Assembly (NCBI RefSeq): GCF_017569185.1 | Contig: NZ_CP071869.1 | Coordinates: 1-64,000, forward strand | Origin: Polaribacter cellanae | GTDB lineage: Bacteria; Bacteroidota; Bacteroidia; Flavobacteriales; Flavobacteriaceae | Length of the DNA: 64,000 nt | Direction: 5' to 3' | Part shown: positions 41,112-49,733 of the stretch, one piece after another | How the letters are laid out: each line of letters opens with the position of its first letter | How positions within the stretch are numbered: position 1 is the first letter of the stretch | Made by a program: the position numbers and the translations under genes | The notes under the pieces: generated by a model | The model's input: the letters and a program-made list of their open reading frames with translations, nothing else | What the model was told of the DNA's origin: nothing | Databases searched by the model: none

Positions 41112-43517
41112 TTAATTCCTAAGGGGTTTTCCAGTCTTTAACATTGCTTGAATTCTCTCAAGAGTTTTTCTTTCAGTACACAAACTTAAAAAAGCCTCGC
41201 GCTCTAAATCTAATAAATATTGCTCTGTAACTAAAGTTGGTTCAGATAAATCTCCACCAGCCATTACATACGCTAATTTATTTGCAATTTTTTGGTCGTG
41301 TTCAGAAATGTATTTAGAATGTTCCATTGAGTCTGTTCCTACTAAAAACATTCCTAAAGCTTGTTTTCCTAGCACTTTTACATCTTTACGTTTTACAGGT
41401 TGTGTGTAACCGCTTTCTGCTATTAATTTTGCGTGTGCTTTTGCAGTGGCAATTTGTCGGTCTTTATTAACAACAATAACATCTTTTCCTTTTTGCAATA
41501 ATCCCAAATCGAAAGCCTCGTAACCAGAAGTTGATACTTTTGCCATACCAATGGTTAAGAAATTTTCTTGTAAAATATTTAACTCTACGTCTCCTTTATG
41601 AAAAGTGTCAGATGCTCTTAACGCCATTTCTTTAGAGCCACCACCACCAGGTATTACACCAACTCCAAATTCTACTAATCCCATATATGTTTCTGCTGCA
41701 GCTACAACTTTATCTGCATGTAAGGATATTTCACAACCACCACCTAAAGCCATTCCGTGAGGAGCAGAAATAGTTGGTATTGATGAGTAGCGCATGCGCA
41801 TCATGGTGTCTTGGAAATACTTAATGGCATAATTTAATTCGTCATATTCTTGCTCTACAGCCATCATAAAAATCATTCCAATATTTGCACCAACAGAAAA
41901 ATTGGCTGCTTGGTTACCAACAACCAAACCTTGGTAATCTTTTTCAGCTAAATCAATAGCCTTATTTATGCCTGCTAAAACATCACCTCCAATGGTGTTC
42001 ATTTTAGATTGAAATTCTACATTTAAAATTCCATCTCCAATATCTTCAATAACAACACCAGAATTTTTAAATACTTCGTTTGATTTTCTAATATTATCTA
42101 AAATGATAAAACCATCTTGACCCGGTTTTTTCGTTTGTTTTTTAGAAGGAATATCATAATAATAAGTTGCGCCTTCTTTTACAGAATAAAAAGATTTAGA
42201 ACCAGCAGCCAACATTTCTGTAACCCAAGTTGCAGGTTCTTTTCCTTCAGCTTTCATTAATTCAATTCCTTTTTCTACACCAACAGCATCCCAAATTTCG
42301 AAAGGGCCATTTTCCCAGCCGAAACCAGCTTTCATTGCATCGTCTATTTTGTATAATTCGTCAGAAATTTCTGGAATTCTATTTTGAACGTAGGCAAACA
42401 TCGCTGCAAAGTTCTTTCTATAAAACTCGCCAGCCTTGTCTTTTCCGCCAATTAATACTTTAAACCTATCAATAGGTTTATCTATGGTTTTTGTTAGTTC
42501 TAGCGTAGCAAATTTTGCGCGTTTTTTAGAACGATATTCCATCGTATCTAAATCTAACGTCAAAATTTCACTTTTGCCATTTTCGTTTTTTATTTTTTTA
42601 TAAAAACCTTGTCCAGTTTTGCTTCCTAACCATTTATTTTCCATCATTGTGTTGATGAAATCTGGTAATTTAAATAATTCATGCGCTTCATCATTAGGAC
42701 AATTCTCATAAATACCATTTGCAACATGCACTAAAGTATCTAAACCAACCACATCAACGGTTCTAAAAGTAGCAGATTTTGGGCGACCAATAACTGGGCC
42801 TGTTAACTTATCTACTTCTTCAACAGTTAAACCTAACTCTTTTACTTGATGAAATAAAGATTGAATTCCAAAAATTCCGATTCTATTTCCAATAAACGCA
42901 GGCGTATCTTTTGCTAAAACCGAGGTTTTTCCTAAGAATTTTTCTCCATACATCATTAAAAAATCGGTAACTTCTTGTTTGCAATTTGGTCCTGGAACTA
43001 CTTCAAAAAGTTTTAAATATCTTGGAGGGTTAAAAAAGTGAGTTACTGCAAAGTGTTGTTGAAAATCTTCACTTCTGCCTTCATTCATAAATTTAATAGG
43101 AATACCAGAAGTGTTCGAAGAAATAATAGTTCCTGGAGTTCTGTGTTTTTCCAGTTTTTCGAAAACTATTTTTTTGATGTCGAGTCTTTCCACGACAACT
43201 TCCATAATCCAATCTACATCTTTTACTTTTGCAATATCATCCTCTAAATTACCAGTGGTAATTCTGTTTGCAAATTTTTGATTATAAATAGGCGAGGGTT
43301 TCGATTTTAAAGAAGCTGCTAACGCGTCATTTACTAAACGATTTCGAACTACTTTGTCTTCTAATGTTAAACCTTTCGCTTTTTCTTTGTCAGTTAATTC
43401 TCTTGGAACGATGTCCAATAAAAGAACTTCTACGCCAATATTGGCAAAATGACAAGCAATTCCACTTCCCATAATTCCGGAACCGATAATCGCTACTTTT
43501 TTAATTCTTCTAGTCAT
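41112..43517 (-). CDS. 3-hydroxyacyl-CoA dehydrogenase / enoyl-CoA hydratase (FadB/FadJ type)
   Basis: This 801-aa bifunctional enzyme has its domains in the order dehydrogenase first: NAD motif GSGIMGSGIACHFA (about 11-24), then FFNPPRYLKLFEVVPG and FIGNRIG. The C-terminal crotonase domain has GMALGGGCEISL and FGVGVIPGGGG. It converts enoyl-CoA to 3-ketoacyl-CoA for the thiolase. It lies 12 bases behind the MarR regulator gene. Confidence 0.96.
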   Translation of the reverse strand: MTRRIKKVAIIGSGIMGSGIACHFANIGVEVLLLDIVPRELTDKEKAKGLTLEDKVVRNRLVNDALAASLKSKPSPIYNQKFANRITTGNLEDDIAKVKDVDWIMEVVVERLDIKKIVFEKLEKHRTPGTIISSNTSGIPIKFMNEGRSEDFQQHFAVTHFFNPPRYLKLFEVVPGPNCKQEVTDFLMMYGEKFLGKTSVLAKDTPAFIGNRIGIFGIQSLFHQVKELGLTVEEVDKLTGPVIGRPKSATFRTVDVVGLDTLVHVANGIYENCPNDEAHELFKLPDFINTMMENKWLGSKTGQGFYKKIKNENGKSEILTLDLDTMEYRSKKRAKFATLELTKTIDKPIDRFKVLIGGKDKAGEFYRKNFAAMFAYVQNRIPEISDELYKIDDAMKAGFGWENGPFEIWDAVGVEKGIELMKAEGKEPATWVTEMLAAGSKSFYSVKEGATYYYDIPSKKQTKKPGQDGFIILDNIRKSNEVFKNSGVVIEDIGDGILNVEFQSKMNTIGGDVLAGINKAIDLAEKDYQGLVVGNQAANFSVGANIGMIFMMAVEQEYDELNYAIKYFQDTMMRMRYSSIPTISAPHGMALGGGCEISLHADKVVAAAETYMGLVEFGVGVIPGGGGSKEMALRASDTFHKGDVELNILQENFLTIGMAKVSTSGYEAFDLGLLQKGKDVIVVNKDRQIATAKAHAKLIAESGYTQPVKRKDVKVLGKQALGMFLVGTDSMEHSKYISEHDQKIANKLAYVMAGGDLSEPTLVTEQYLLDLEREAFLSLCTERKTLERIQAMLKTGKPLRN

Positions 43518-43529
43518 TTGTTTCTTGTT

Positions 43530-43988
43530 TTATACTGCTTTGTTGCTTGTTTGTTTATAAATTTCTTTATCAGCAATTAATTTATTTATTTTCGAAGTCA
43601 CGTTAAAAAAACCTTCCAAATCTCTTGGAGATACATTTTGTATTACAGTTTCGTTAAACTGAATTACATGTCCTTTAGAAACTGCACGCATTTCTTTACC
43701 ATACTCTGTTAATTTTATAATTACACTTCTACCATCATCTGGGTTTTTCTCTCTGTAAATGGCTCCTTTATCTTCCATATTTTTTAAAATTCTTGAAAGA
43801 CTTGTTGGTTCCATTCCCATTAAAGGCCCTAAGGCTGTGGATGGAGTGCCATTTATTTTATCAATATTTAATAAAACAAAAGCAGTAGCCATTGTGCTAT
43901 TATGGGTTAATGCTTGCTCATTGTACAATTTAGCAACTGCTTGCCAAGTTGCTCTTAATTGATGATCTATCGATTTGTATTTCTCCAT
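43530..43988 (-). CDS. MarR family transcriptional regulator of the fad operon
   Basis: This 152-aa protein starts at ATG 43988 (MEKYKSIDHQL); the upstream in-frame extension runs through its own promoter. It has the winged-helix pattern GPLMGMEPTSLSRILKNMEDKG and wing DGRSVIIKLTEYGKEM. It is first gene of the beta-oxidation operon. Two palindromic sites in the promoter (44012-44061) suggest autorepression, probably relieved by an acyl-CoA or fatty acid. Confidence 0.92.
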   Translation of the reverse strand: MEKYKSIDHQLRATWQAVAKLYNEQALTHNSTMATAFVLLNIDKINGTPSTALGPLMGMEPTSLSRILKNMEDKGAIYREKNPDDGRSVIIKLTEYGKEMRAVSKGHVIQFNETVIQNVSPRDLEGFFNVTSKINKLIADKEIYKQTSNKAV

Positions 43989-43993
43989 TGCAT

Positions 43994-44061
43994 CAAAGAT
44001 ATAAAAATTTATTATGCACGCATAGTAAATTTGAAAAAAGTTATGCATGCATAGTAAATTT
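43994..44061 (-). promoter_or_regulatory. fad operon promoter with two MarR operator copies
   Basis: The -7 element TATCTTTG (minus strand, 43994-44001) ends 5 bases before the ATG, so the message is nearly leaderless. Upstream are two direct 21-base copies (44012-44032 and 44041-44061) sharing TTATGCAYGCATAGTAAATT. Each contains the palindrome TATGCAYGCATA. The 29-base spacing puts them on nearly the same helix face and over the -33 region. Confidence 0.75.
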
Positions 44062-44111
44062 TAACAAAAAATTAATGATTAAGGTTTCGATTATTAATAA
44101 TACAAAATATG

Positions 44112-44119
44112 TAAGTTTG
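44112..44119 (+). promoter_or_regulatory. -7 promoter element of the ABC-MscS operon
   Basis: TAAGTTTG fits TAnnTTTG, 40 bases before the ATG at 44160. It is divergent from the fad promoter, so the MarR sites could affect both directions. Confidence 0.5.
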
Positions 44120-44159
44120 TAGCAGACAAAAAATTATCGATTTTAATTTAAAATAATTA

Positions 44160-45089
44160 ATGAAAAATTTATTAGAAGTAAATAACGTCGTAAAAAAATA
44201 TGGCGATTTTACAGCATTAAATGATGTTTCTATTCATATTCCTAAAGGATCTGTATATGGTTTATTAGGGCCAAATGGAGCAGGAAAAACATCTTTAATT
44301 AGAATTGTAAACCAAATTACGATGCCAGATTCTGGAACAATATTGTTAGATGGAGAAAAATTGGCACCACATCATATAGAACAAATAGGCTATTTACCAG
44401 AAGAACGTGGTTTGTATAAATCGATGAAAGTTGGCGAACAAGCTTTGTATTTGGCGCAATTAAAAGGGTTAAGCAAAGCTGAAGCAAAAAAAAGACTGCA
44501 ATATTGGTTCGAAAAATTTGATATTACTGCTTGGTGGGGAAAGAAAATTGAAGAACTTTCTAAAGGAATGGCGCAAAAAGTACAGTTTATTGTAACGGTT
44601 ATGCACAATCCTAAATTATTAATTTTTGATGAGCCTTTTTCTGGATTTGATCCTATAAATGCGCAATTAATTGCAAAGGAAATCCTACAATTAAGAGACG
44701 AAGGTGCAACCATTATTTTTTCGACACACAGAATGGAGTCTGTGGAAGAAATGTGTGATGAGATTGCACTGATAAACAAATCGAATTTAATTTTAGATGG
44801 AAAATTAGACGATATTAAACGTAATTTTAGAACAAATACGTTTCAAGTCGGTTTAAAAACGGTAAATTCTGTTGAGGTGGAAAATACCTTAAAAGAAAAT
44901 TTTAAAGTATCTCCTGCAGATTTTAAATTATTGAATGATGGTTTAACATTAAATGTGCAGTTAAACGAAAATAATTCTGCGAACGATTTATTATCATTTT
45001 TAACGAGTAGAGGAGAAGTGCAACATTTTGTAGAGTTAATACCCAGTGCAAACGATATTTTTATTCAAGCAATAAATAAAAACAACTAA
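44160..45089 (+). CDS. ABC transporter ATP-binding protein (NatA type)
   Basis: This 309-aa protein has Walker A GPNGAGKTS near 37-45, signature LSKGMAQKVQ near 137, Walker B LLIFDEPFSGFDP and switch STHRM. It has a C-terminal extension of about 80 aa as in NatA-like (sodium/lipid) exporters. It is coupled to the permease 2 bases downstream. Confidence 0.94.
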   Translation: MKNLLEVNNVVKKYGDFTALNDVSIHIPKGSVYGLLGPNGAGKTSLIRIVNQITMPDSGTILLDGEKLAPHHIEQIGYLPEERGLYKSMKVGEQALYLAQLKGLSKAEAKKRLQYWFEKFDITAWWGKKIEELSKGMAQKVQFIVTVMHNPKLLIFDEPFSGFDPINAQLIAKEILQLRDEGATIIFSTHRMESVEEMCDEIALINKSNLILDGKLDDIKRNFRTNTFQVGLKTVNSVEVENTLKENFKVSPADFKLLNDGLTLNVQLNENNSANDLLSFLTSRGEVQHFVELIPSANDIFIQAINKNN

Positions 45090-45091
45090 TT

Positions 45092-46411
45092 ATGAGTAAG
45101 TTAAGGTTAATTATTCAGCGAGAATTTATTGCTAAGGTTCGAAATAAATCATTTATTGTGATGACTTTTTTGAGTCCACTTATTATGGTTGGTATGCTTA
45201 CTTTGGTTGTTTTTTTGATGAAAAAAAATGACGAAAAGGTAAAAGAAATTGTATATGTAGATAATTCTGGTTTGTTCGATAAAACAGATTTTAAAGATTC
45301 TGAAACTATTAAATATTTAAATTTTACGAGTTCTGGAATTTCAGAAACCAAGAAAAAAGTAGAGGATGGTAACTATTATGGAGTTTTATATATTCCTAAG
45401 AAAGATAGTTTAGAAATTTTAGCAAATTCGGTTGAGTTTTATTCTAAAGAATCGCCAAATATGTCTCTAATAAATTCTTTAGAGAGTAAAATAGAAAAAA
45501 AGCTTCGAAATAAAAAATTAACCAATTTTGGTATTGATTTAGCACAAATTGAAGCTTCAAAAATTAAGACCGATATAAAAATGTATGATTTTTCTGGAGA
45601 AGAATCATCAAAATTAAAAAATTGGATTAAGATTATTTTTGGTGCAATTGCAGGGTATTTATTAATGATGTTTGTAATTATTTATGGTTCTTCTGTAATG
45701 AGAAGTGTTATCGAAGAAAAAACAAGCAGAATTATAGAAATTATTGTTTCCTCTGTAAAACCGTTTCAATTAATGTTGGGTAAAATTATTGGAAATGCTT
45801 CTGCAGGTTTGCTTCAATTTTTTATATGGGGTATTTTATTGTTCGTTATTTTAACAATTGTTTCTTCTGTATTTGGTGTAGATATGTCGCAAATACAAAA
45901 TACCTCTGTTTCAGCAGAACAAATAAGTACTGTTAAAAATGCAGCAGAAGGAGATACAATGCAATTGGTGGTGCAAGAAATTTTAGGTTTACCAATTTTA
46001 AAGTTATTTGTACTTTTTATCTTTTATTTTTTAGGTGGCTTTATGTTGTACAGTTCACTTTTTGCAGCAGTTGGTGCAGCTGTAGATAATGAAACTGATA
46101 CCCAGCAATTTATGTTGCCAATTATGTTGCCTTTAATGTTAGGAGTTTATGTTGGTTTTGCCACTGTTGTAAACGATCCTCATGGACCTGTTTCGATAAT
46201 TTTTTCTTATATTCCGTTAACATCGCCAATTGTTATGTTAATGCGAGTTCCTTTTGGAGTTTCTTGGACAGAATTGGTAATTTCGATGAGTTTATTAGTA
46301 GCTACCTTTGTTTTTATGGTTTGGTTAGCTGCGAAAATTTACAGAGTTGGTATTTTAATGTATGGTAAAAAAGCAACTTATAAAGATTTGTACAAATGGT
46401 TAAAATATTAA
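45092..46411 (+). CDS. ABC-2 permease (NatB type)
   Basis: This 439-aa permease has an N-terminal helix (about 22-44), a large extracytoplasmic domain (about 50-180), then five or six helices. The motif MRSVIEEKTSRIIEIIVSSVKPFQLMLGKIIG follows the second helix, as in NatB/YhgE-like ABC-2 permeases. It is the channel for the ATPase encoded before it. Confidence 0.92.
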   Translation: MSKLRLIIQREFIAKVRNKSFIVMTFLSPLIMVGMLTLVVFLMKKNDEKVKEIVYVDNSGLFDKTDFKDSETIKYLNFTSSGISETKKKVEDGNYYGVLYIPKKDSLEILANSVEFYSKESPNMSLINSLESKIEKKLRNKKLTNFGIDLAQIEASKIKTDIKMYDFSGEESSKLKNWIKIIFGAIAGYLLMMFVIIYGSSVMRSVIEEKTSRIIEIIVSSVKPFQLMLGKIIGNASAGLLQFFIWGILLFVILTIVSSVFGVDMSQIQNTSVSAEQISTVKNAAEGDTMQLVVQEILGLPILKLFVLFIFYFLGGFMLYSSLFAAVGAAVDNETDTQQFMLPIMLPLMLGVYVGFATVVNDPHGPVSIIFSYIPLTSPIVMLMRVPFGVSWTELVISMSLLVATFVFMVWLAAKIYRVGILMYGKKATYKDLYKWLKY

Positions 46412-46415
46412 AGAA

Positions 46416-47336
46416 ATGCAAGACAAAATAGATCAAGTAACAGATACAATTGTAGAAGAAGCAAATTCTATTTTAGATTATAAATTTGTTTTTTCTAATG
46501 ACATAAGTATTACAGTAAAAGGGTTACTATTTGTTGCAATTGCGCTAATTGTAACTGCAATTCTGCTTAAATTTGTACGTAGAATAATTACAAGAAAATT
46601 ACCAGAGAACGATAAACATAAATTTGTAACCGTTTTTAGTTATATAAGGTGGTTTGTTTTTTTAATTATTTTCTTAATAGCGATGCATGCATCAGGAGTA
46701 AATGTAACCGCTATTTTTGCAGCCTCTGCAGCACTTTTAATTGGTGTTGGTTTGGCTTTGCAAACATTGTTTCAAGATATTATTTCTGGAATTTTTATAC
46801 TGGTAGACCAATCTGTACATGTTGGAGATATTATTGAATTAGAAGGAAAAGTAGGTCGGGTTTTAGATATTCGTTTAAGAACCACAAGAGCTGTAACGAT
46901 AGATAATAAGGTTTTGGTAATTCCAAATCATTTGTATTTAACAAATATCCTTTTCAATTGGACAGAGAATGGAACAGAAACTAGAGAGTCTGTAACAGTA
47001 GGAGTTTCTTACGGAAGCGATGTAGAATTGGTAAAAAATATTTTAATGGAAACTGCTAAAAATCATAAGAAAATTTTAAAAGTTCCAGAACCAAGTGTAT
47101 TGTTTACGGATTTTGCAGATAGTTCTTTAAATTTTAAGTTGGTGTTTTCTTTAAACGACAGTTTCGAAACACGTTTTATACAAAGCGATTTACGTTTTGC
47201 AATCGATAAAGCATTTAGAGAGAACGATGTTACCATTCCTTTCCCTCAAAGAGATGTGCATTTTTATCCGCAAGCAAAATTACAAGTAGTTAAAGAAAAT
47301 AACGAACCAAAAGAAATAGCACAAAAAGAAGAATAA
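46416..47336 (+). CDS. MscS family mechanosensitive channel
   Basis: This 306-aa protein has three membrane helices (about 30-50, 65-90 and 95-125) and the pore-lining glycine/alanine helix AASAALLIGVGLALQT. The beta domain begins DIIELEGKVGRVLDIRLRTTRAVT. It vents solutes on osmotic down-shock. It is 4 bases behind the permease. Confidence 0.93.
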   Translation: MQDKIDQVTDTIVEEANSILDYKFVFSNDISITVKGLLFVAIALIVTAILLKFVRRIITRKLPENDKHKFVTVFSYIRWFVFLIIFLIAMHASGVNVTAIFAASAALLIGVGLALQTLFQDIISGIFILVDQSVHVGDIIELEGKVGRVLDIRLRTTRAVTIDNKVLVIPNHLYLTNILFNWTENGTETRESVTVGVSYGSDVELVKNILMETAKNHKKILKVPEPSVLFTDFADSSLNFKLVFSLNDSFETRFIQSDLRFAIDKAFRENDVTIPFPQRDVHFYPQAKLQVVKENNEPKEIAQKEE

Positions 47337-47351
47337 AGTAGAAAAAAAAAT

Positions 47352-48216
47352 ATGAAAAAGTTTTTAGTATTGATTTCAATATTCACGTATGTAGTTTCAA
47401 ATGCGCAACTTACAGATTTGGCGAGATTAGAATATTCGTTTATTCCGAAGAATAAATCCGAAGATCAATACACTAGAATTAGAGCTTTGGTAAATTACCC
47501 TATTGAAGTAAAAGAAGATGCTTATTTTGTATTCGGCTCCGAATACAATCGAATTTATTTAAACTTAAATGATGCTTATCCTTTCGATACTTCTTCCACT
47601 GAAACTATTACAGTTATCGATTTAAACTTAGCTTATACTTATAAAATGAATAAAAAATGGAGGGTTGCTTACAGTATTTCTCCAAGATTAGCTTCAACTT
47701 TAAATAAAAAAATAACCAGTAAAGACTTTTTTGTAAATGGAGGTGTTTTCTTTATTAAAGATCGAACAAAAGCAAAAGAGCTCGAAAAACCTTATCGATT
47801 AATTTTAGGATTGACCTATAATACCACAACAGGAATTACTTTTCCATTACCATTAATTAGTTATTTTAGACAGCTGAATAAGAAATGGTCTTATATAGTT
47901 GGCGTTCCAAAAATAAACTTAAAATATGCTTTTAGCCCCAAAGAGAATTTACAATCTTTTGTGGGTTTAGATGGTTATTTTGCACATTTACAAAGACCAA
48001 CAATGGTAAATGGAAACCAGGTAGATAATATTTCTTTATCAGTTGTAGTGGCTGGTTTAGGGTACGAATATCAATTTCCAAAACATTTAGTTTGCATATA
48101 ATGGTTATACATTAAGGTTAAACAATGTTTTAAGAAACGCAGATAGAGACAATGTTTTTACGTTAGACAACGTAAATACATTTTATTTAAGAACAGGAAT
48201 TAAATTTAGAATATAA
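47352..48216 (+). pseudogene. DUF6268-like outer-membrane protein, frameshifted near its end
   Basis: The ORF from ATG 47352 (signal peptide ending VVSNAQ) gives 249 aa and stops at 48101 after KHLVCI. One base more near 48095 (in the T run of TTTAGTTTGC) gives the frame FAYNGYTLRLNNV continuing to FYLRTGIKFRI and TAA at 48214-48216. That stop overlaps the next gene's ATG as TAATG, and a final Arg-Ile beta strand is typical of such barrels. The full protein would be about 287 aa. It may be a sequencing error or recent mutation. Confidence 0.75.
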
Positions 48217-49379
48217 TGCCAATAATATTAATAATAGAAGACGAAGCAGCAATTAGAAGGGTTTTAACAAAAATTATTTCTGAAGAAAACGAGAACTATA
48301 TTGTGGAAGAAGCAGAAGATGGTTTGGCTGGAATAGAAATGATAAAAGACAAAGATTACGATTTGGTTCTTTGTGATATTAAAATGCCAAAAATGGATGG
48401 TGTAGAGGTTTTGGAAAAAGCAAAAAAGATAAAGCCAGAAGTGCCAATTGTTATGATTTCTGGACATGGAGATTTAGATACAGCAGTAAATACAATGCGT
48501 TTAGGGGCTTTTGATTATATATCGAAACCACCAGATTTAAACCGACTTTTAAACACCGTAAGAAACGCTTTGGAAAAGAAAACGTTGGTGGTAGAAAACA
48601 AACGTTTAAAGAAAAAAGTAAGCAAAAATTACGAAATGGTTGGCGAAAGCGATGCTATTTCTCATATTAAAGAAATTATTGAAAAAGTTGCAGCTACAGA
48701 TGCAAGAGTTTTAATTACTGGACCTAATGGAACAGGAAAAGAGTTGGTGGCACATTGGTTGCACGAAAAATCGAACCGTCATAAAGGTGCTATGGTTGAA
48801 GTAAACTGTGCTGCAATTCCATCAGAATTAATTGAAAGTGAGTTATTTGGACACGTAAAAGGTTCTTTTACAGGAGCAAATAAAGATAGAGCAGGTAAAT
48901 TTGAAGCGGCAAATGGAGGAACCATTTTTTTAGATGAAATTGGAGATATGAGCTTGTCTGCACAAGCAAAAGTTTTGCGTGCGCTTCAAGAAAATAGAAT
49001 TTCCAGAGTGGGATCAGATAAAGATATAAAAGTAAATGTTAGAGTAGTAGCAGCCACCAATAAAAACCTACGTGAAGAAATTGCTGAAGGTAGATTTAGA
49101 GAAGATTTATACCACAGATTAGCAGTTATTTTAATAAAAGTTCCTGCTTTGAATGATCGTAGAGAAGACATTCCTTTATTGGTAGATTTCTTCGCAAAAA
49201 AGATTTCCGAAGAACAAGGAATGGCTGCAAAAAGTTTTTCTACAGAAGCAATAAAATTATTACAAGAATATAATTGGACAGGAAACATTCGTGAATTAAG
49301 AAACGTGGTAGAACGTTTAATAATTTTGGGAGAAAAAGAAGTTTCTAAGAACGATGTAAAACTATTTGCGAGTAAATAA
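48216..49379 (+). CDS. Sigma-54-dependent response regulator (NtrC family) without a Fis domain
   Basis: This 387-aa protein has a receiver domain (1-120) with phospho-acceptor D54 in VLCDIKMPK. The AAA+ domain has Walker A GPNGTGKE near 169 and the sigma-54 contact loop GSFTGA at about 215-220 (variant of GAFTGA), and FLDEIGDMS. The protein ends right after the AAA+ lid; there is no C-terminal HTH. Bacteroidota regulators of this short type exist. No sensor kinase is beside it. Confidence 0.93.
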   Translation: MPIILIIEDEAAIRRVLTKIISEENENYIVEEAEDGLAGIEMIKDKDYDLVLCDIKMPKMDGVEVLEKAKKIKPEVPIVMISGHGDLDTAVNTMRLGAFDYISKPPDLNRLLNTVRNALEKKTLVVENKRLKKKVSKNYEMVGESDAISHIKEIIEKVAATDARVLITGPNGTGKELVAHWLHEKSNRHKGAMVEVNCAAIPSELIESELFGHVKGSFTGANKDRAGKFEAANGGTIFLDEIGDMSLSAQAKVLRALQENRISRVGSDKDIKVNVRVVAATNKNLREEIAEGRFREDLYHRLAVILIKVPALNDRREDIPLLVDFFAKKISEEQGMAAKSFSTEAIKLLQEYNWTGNIRELRNVVERLIILGEKEVSKNDVKLFASK

Positions 49380-49490
49380 TAGGTTTTATATGTGGAATAT
49401 TAATCTTAATTATCATATTTAAAACATTTTATGACCATTATTTAAAAGAATAAAAGTGTTCAACAATTTTAAGATTAAACATTTTCAATT
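49380..49490. other. AT-rich spacer before the palindromic repeats
   Basis: No gene is visible. It leads into the composite repeat at 49491-49620. Confidence 0.4.
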
Positions 49491-49620
49491 GCATCCAGCT
49501 TTAGCTGGATGTTATAAATAATACCCAGGTGGCTTTAGCCAAAATTATTACTCATATTAAAAAAAGTTTGGCTAAAGCCAGCATTTTTATAATAAATTTA
49601 CAATGGGTTAAAACCCATTG
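49491..49620. repeat. Composite of three palindromic repeats (REP/BIME-like)
   Basis: Three units lie in series. CATCCAGCT-TT-AGCTGGATG is at 49492-49511. TGGCTTTAGCCAAA (49530-49543) pairs with TTTGGCTAAAGCCA (49567-49580). CAATGGGTT-AA-AACCCATTG is at 49601-49620. The arms are perfect. Such GGCTTTAGCC and GGGTTAAAACCC palindromes are widespread in flavobacterial intergenic regions and may be moved by a REP-type (IS200-like) transposase. Confidence 0.75.
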
Positions 49621-49675
49621 CTATTGAACTTCTTCTAATATTAGTTTTTAAAAATGATAATGATTTCAATTCATT

Positions 49676-49713
49676 AAAAAAAAGAGGTAATTCCAACGAA
49701 TTACCTCTTTTTT
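49676..49713. terminator. Bidirectional terminator before katG's stop
   Basis: AAAGAGGTAATTC-CAAC-GAATTACCTCTTT is a perfect 13-base stem with A and T runs on both sides. It serves katG on the minus strand and possibly the regulator operon on the plus strand. Confidence 0.85.
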
Positions 49714-49733
49714 ACTTTATGAATCAAAGAATT

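Noticed and set aside
44012..44061. Two direct repeats that could look like a mini CRISPR
   Set aside because: Only two units, palindromic, in a promoter; they are MarR operators. No CRISPR array or cas gene was seen.
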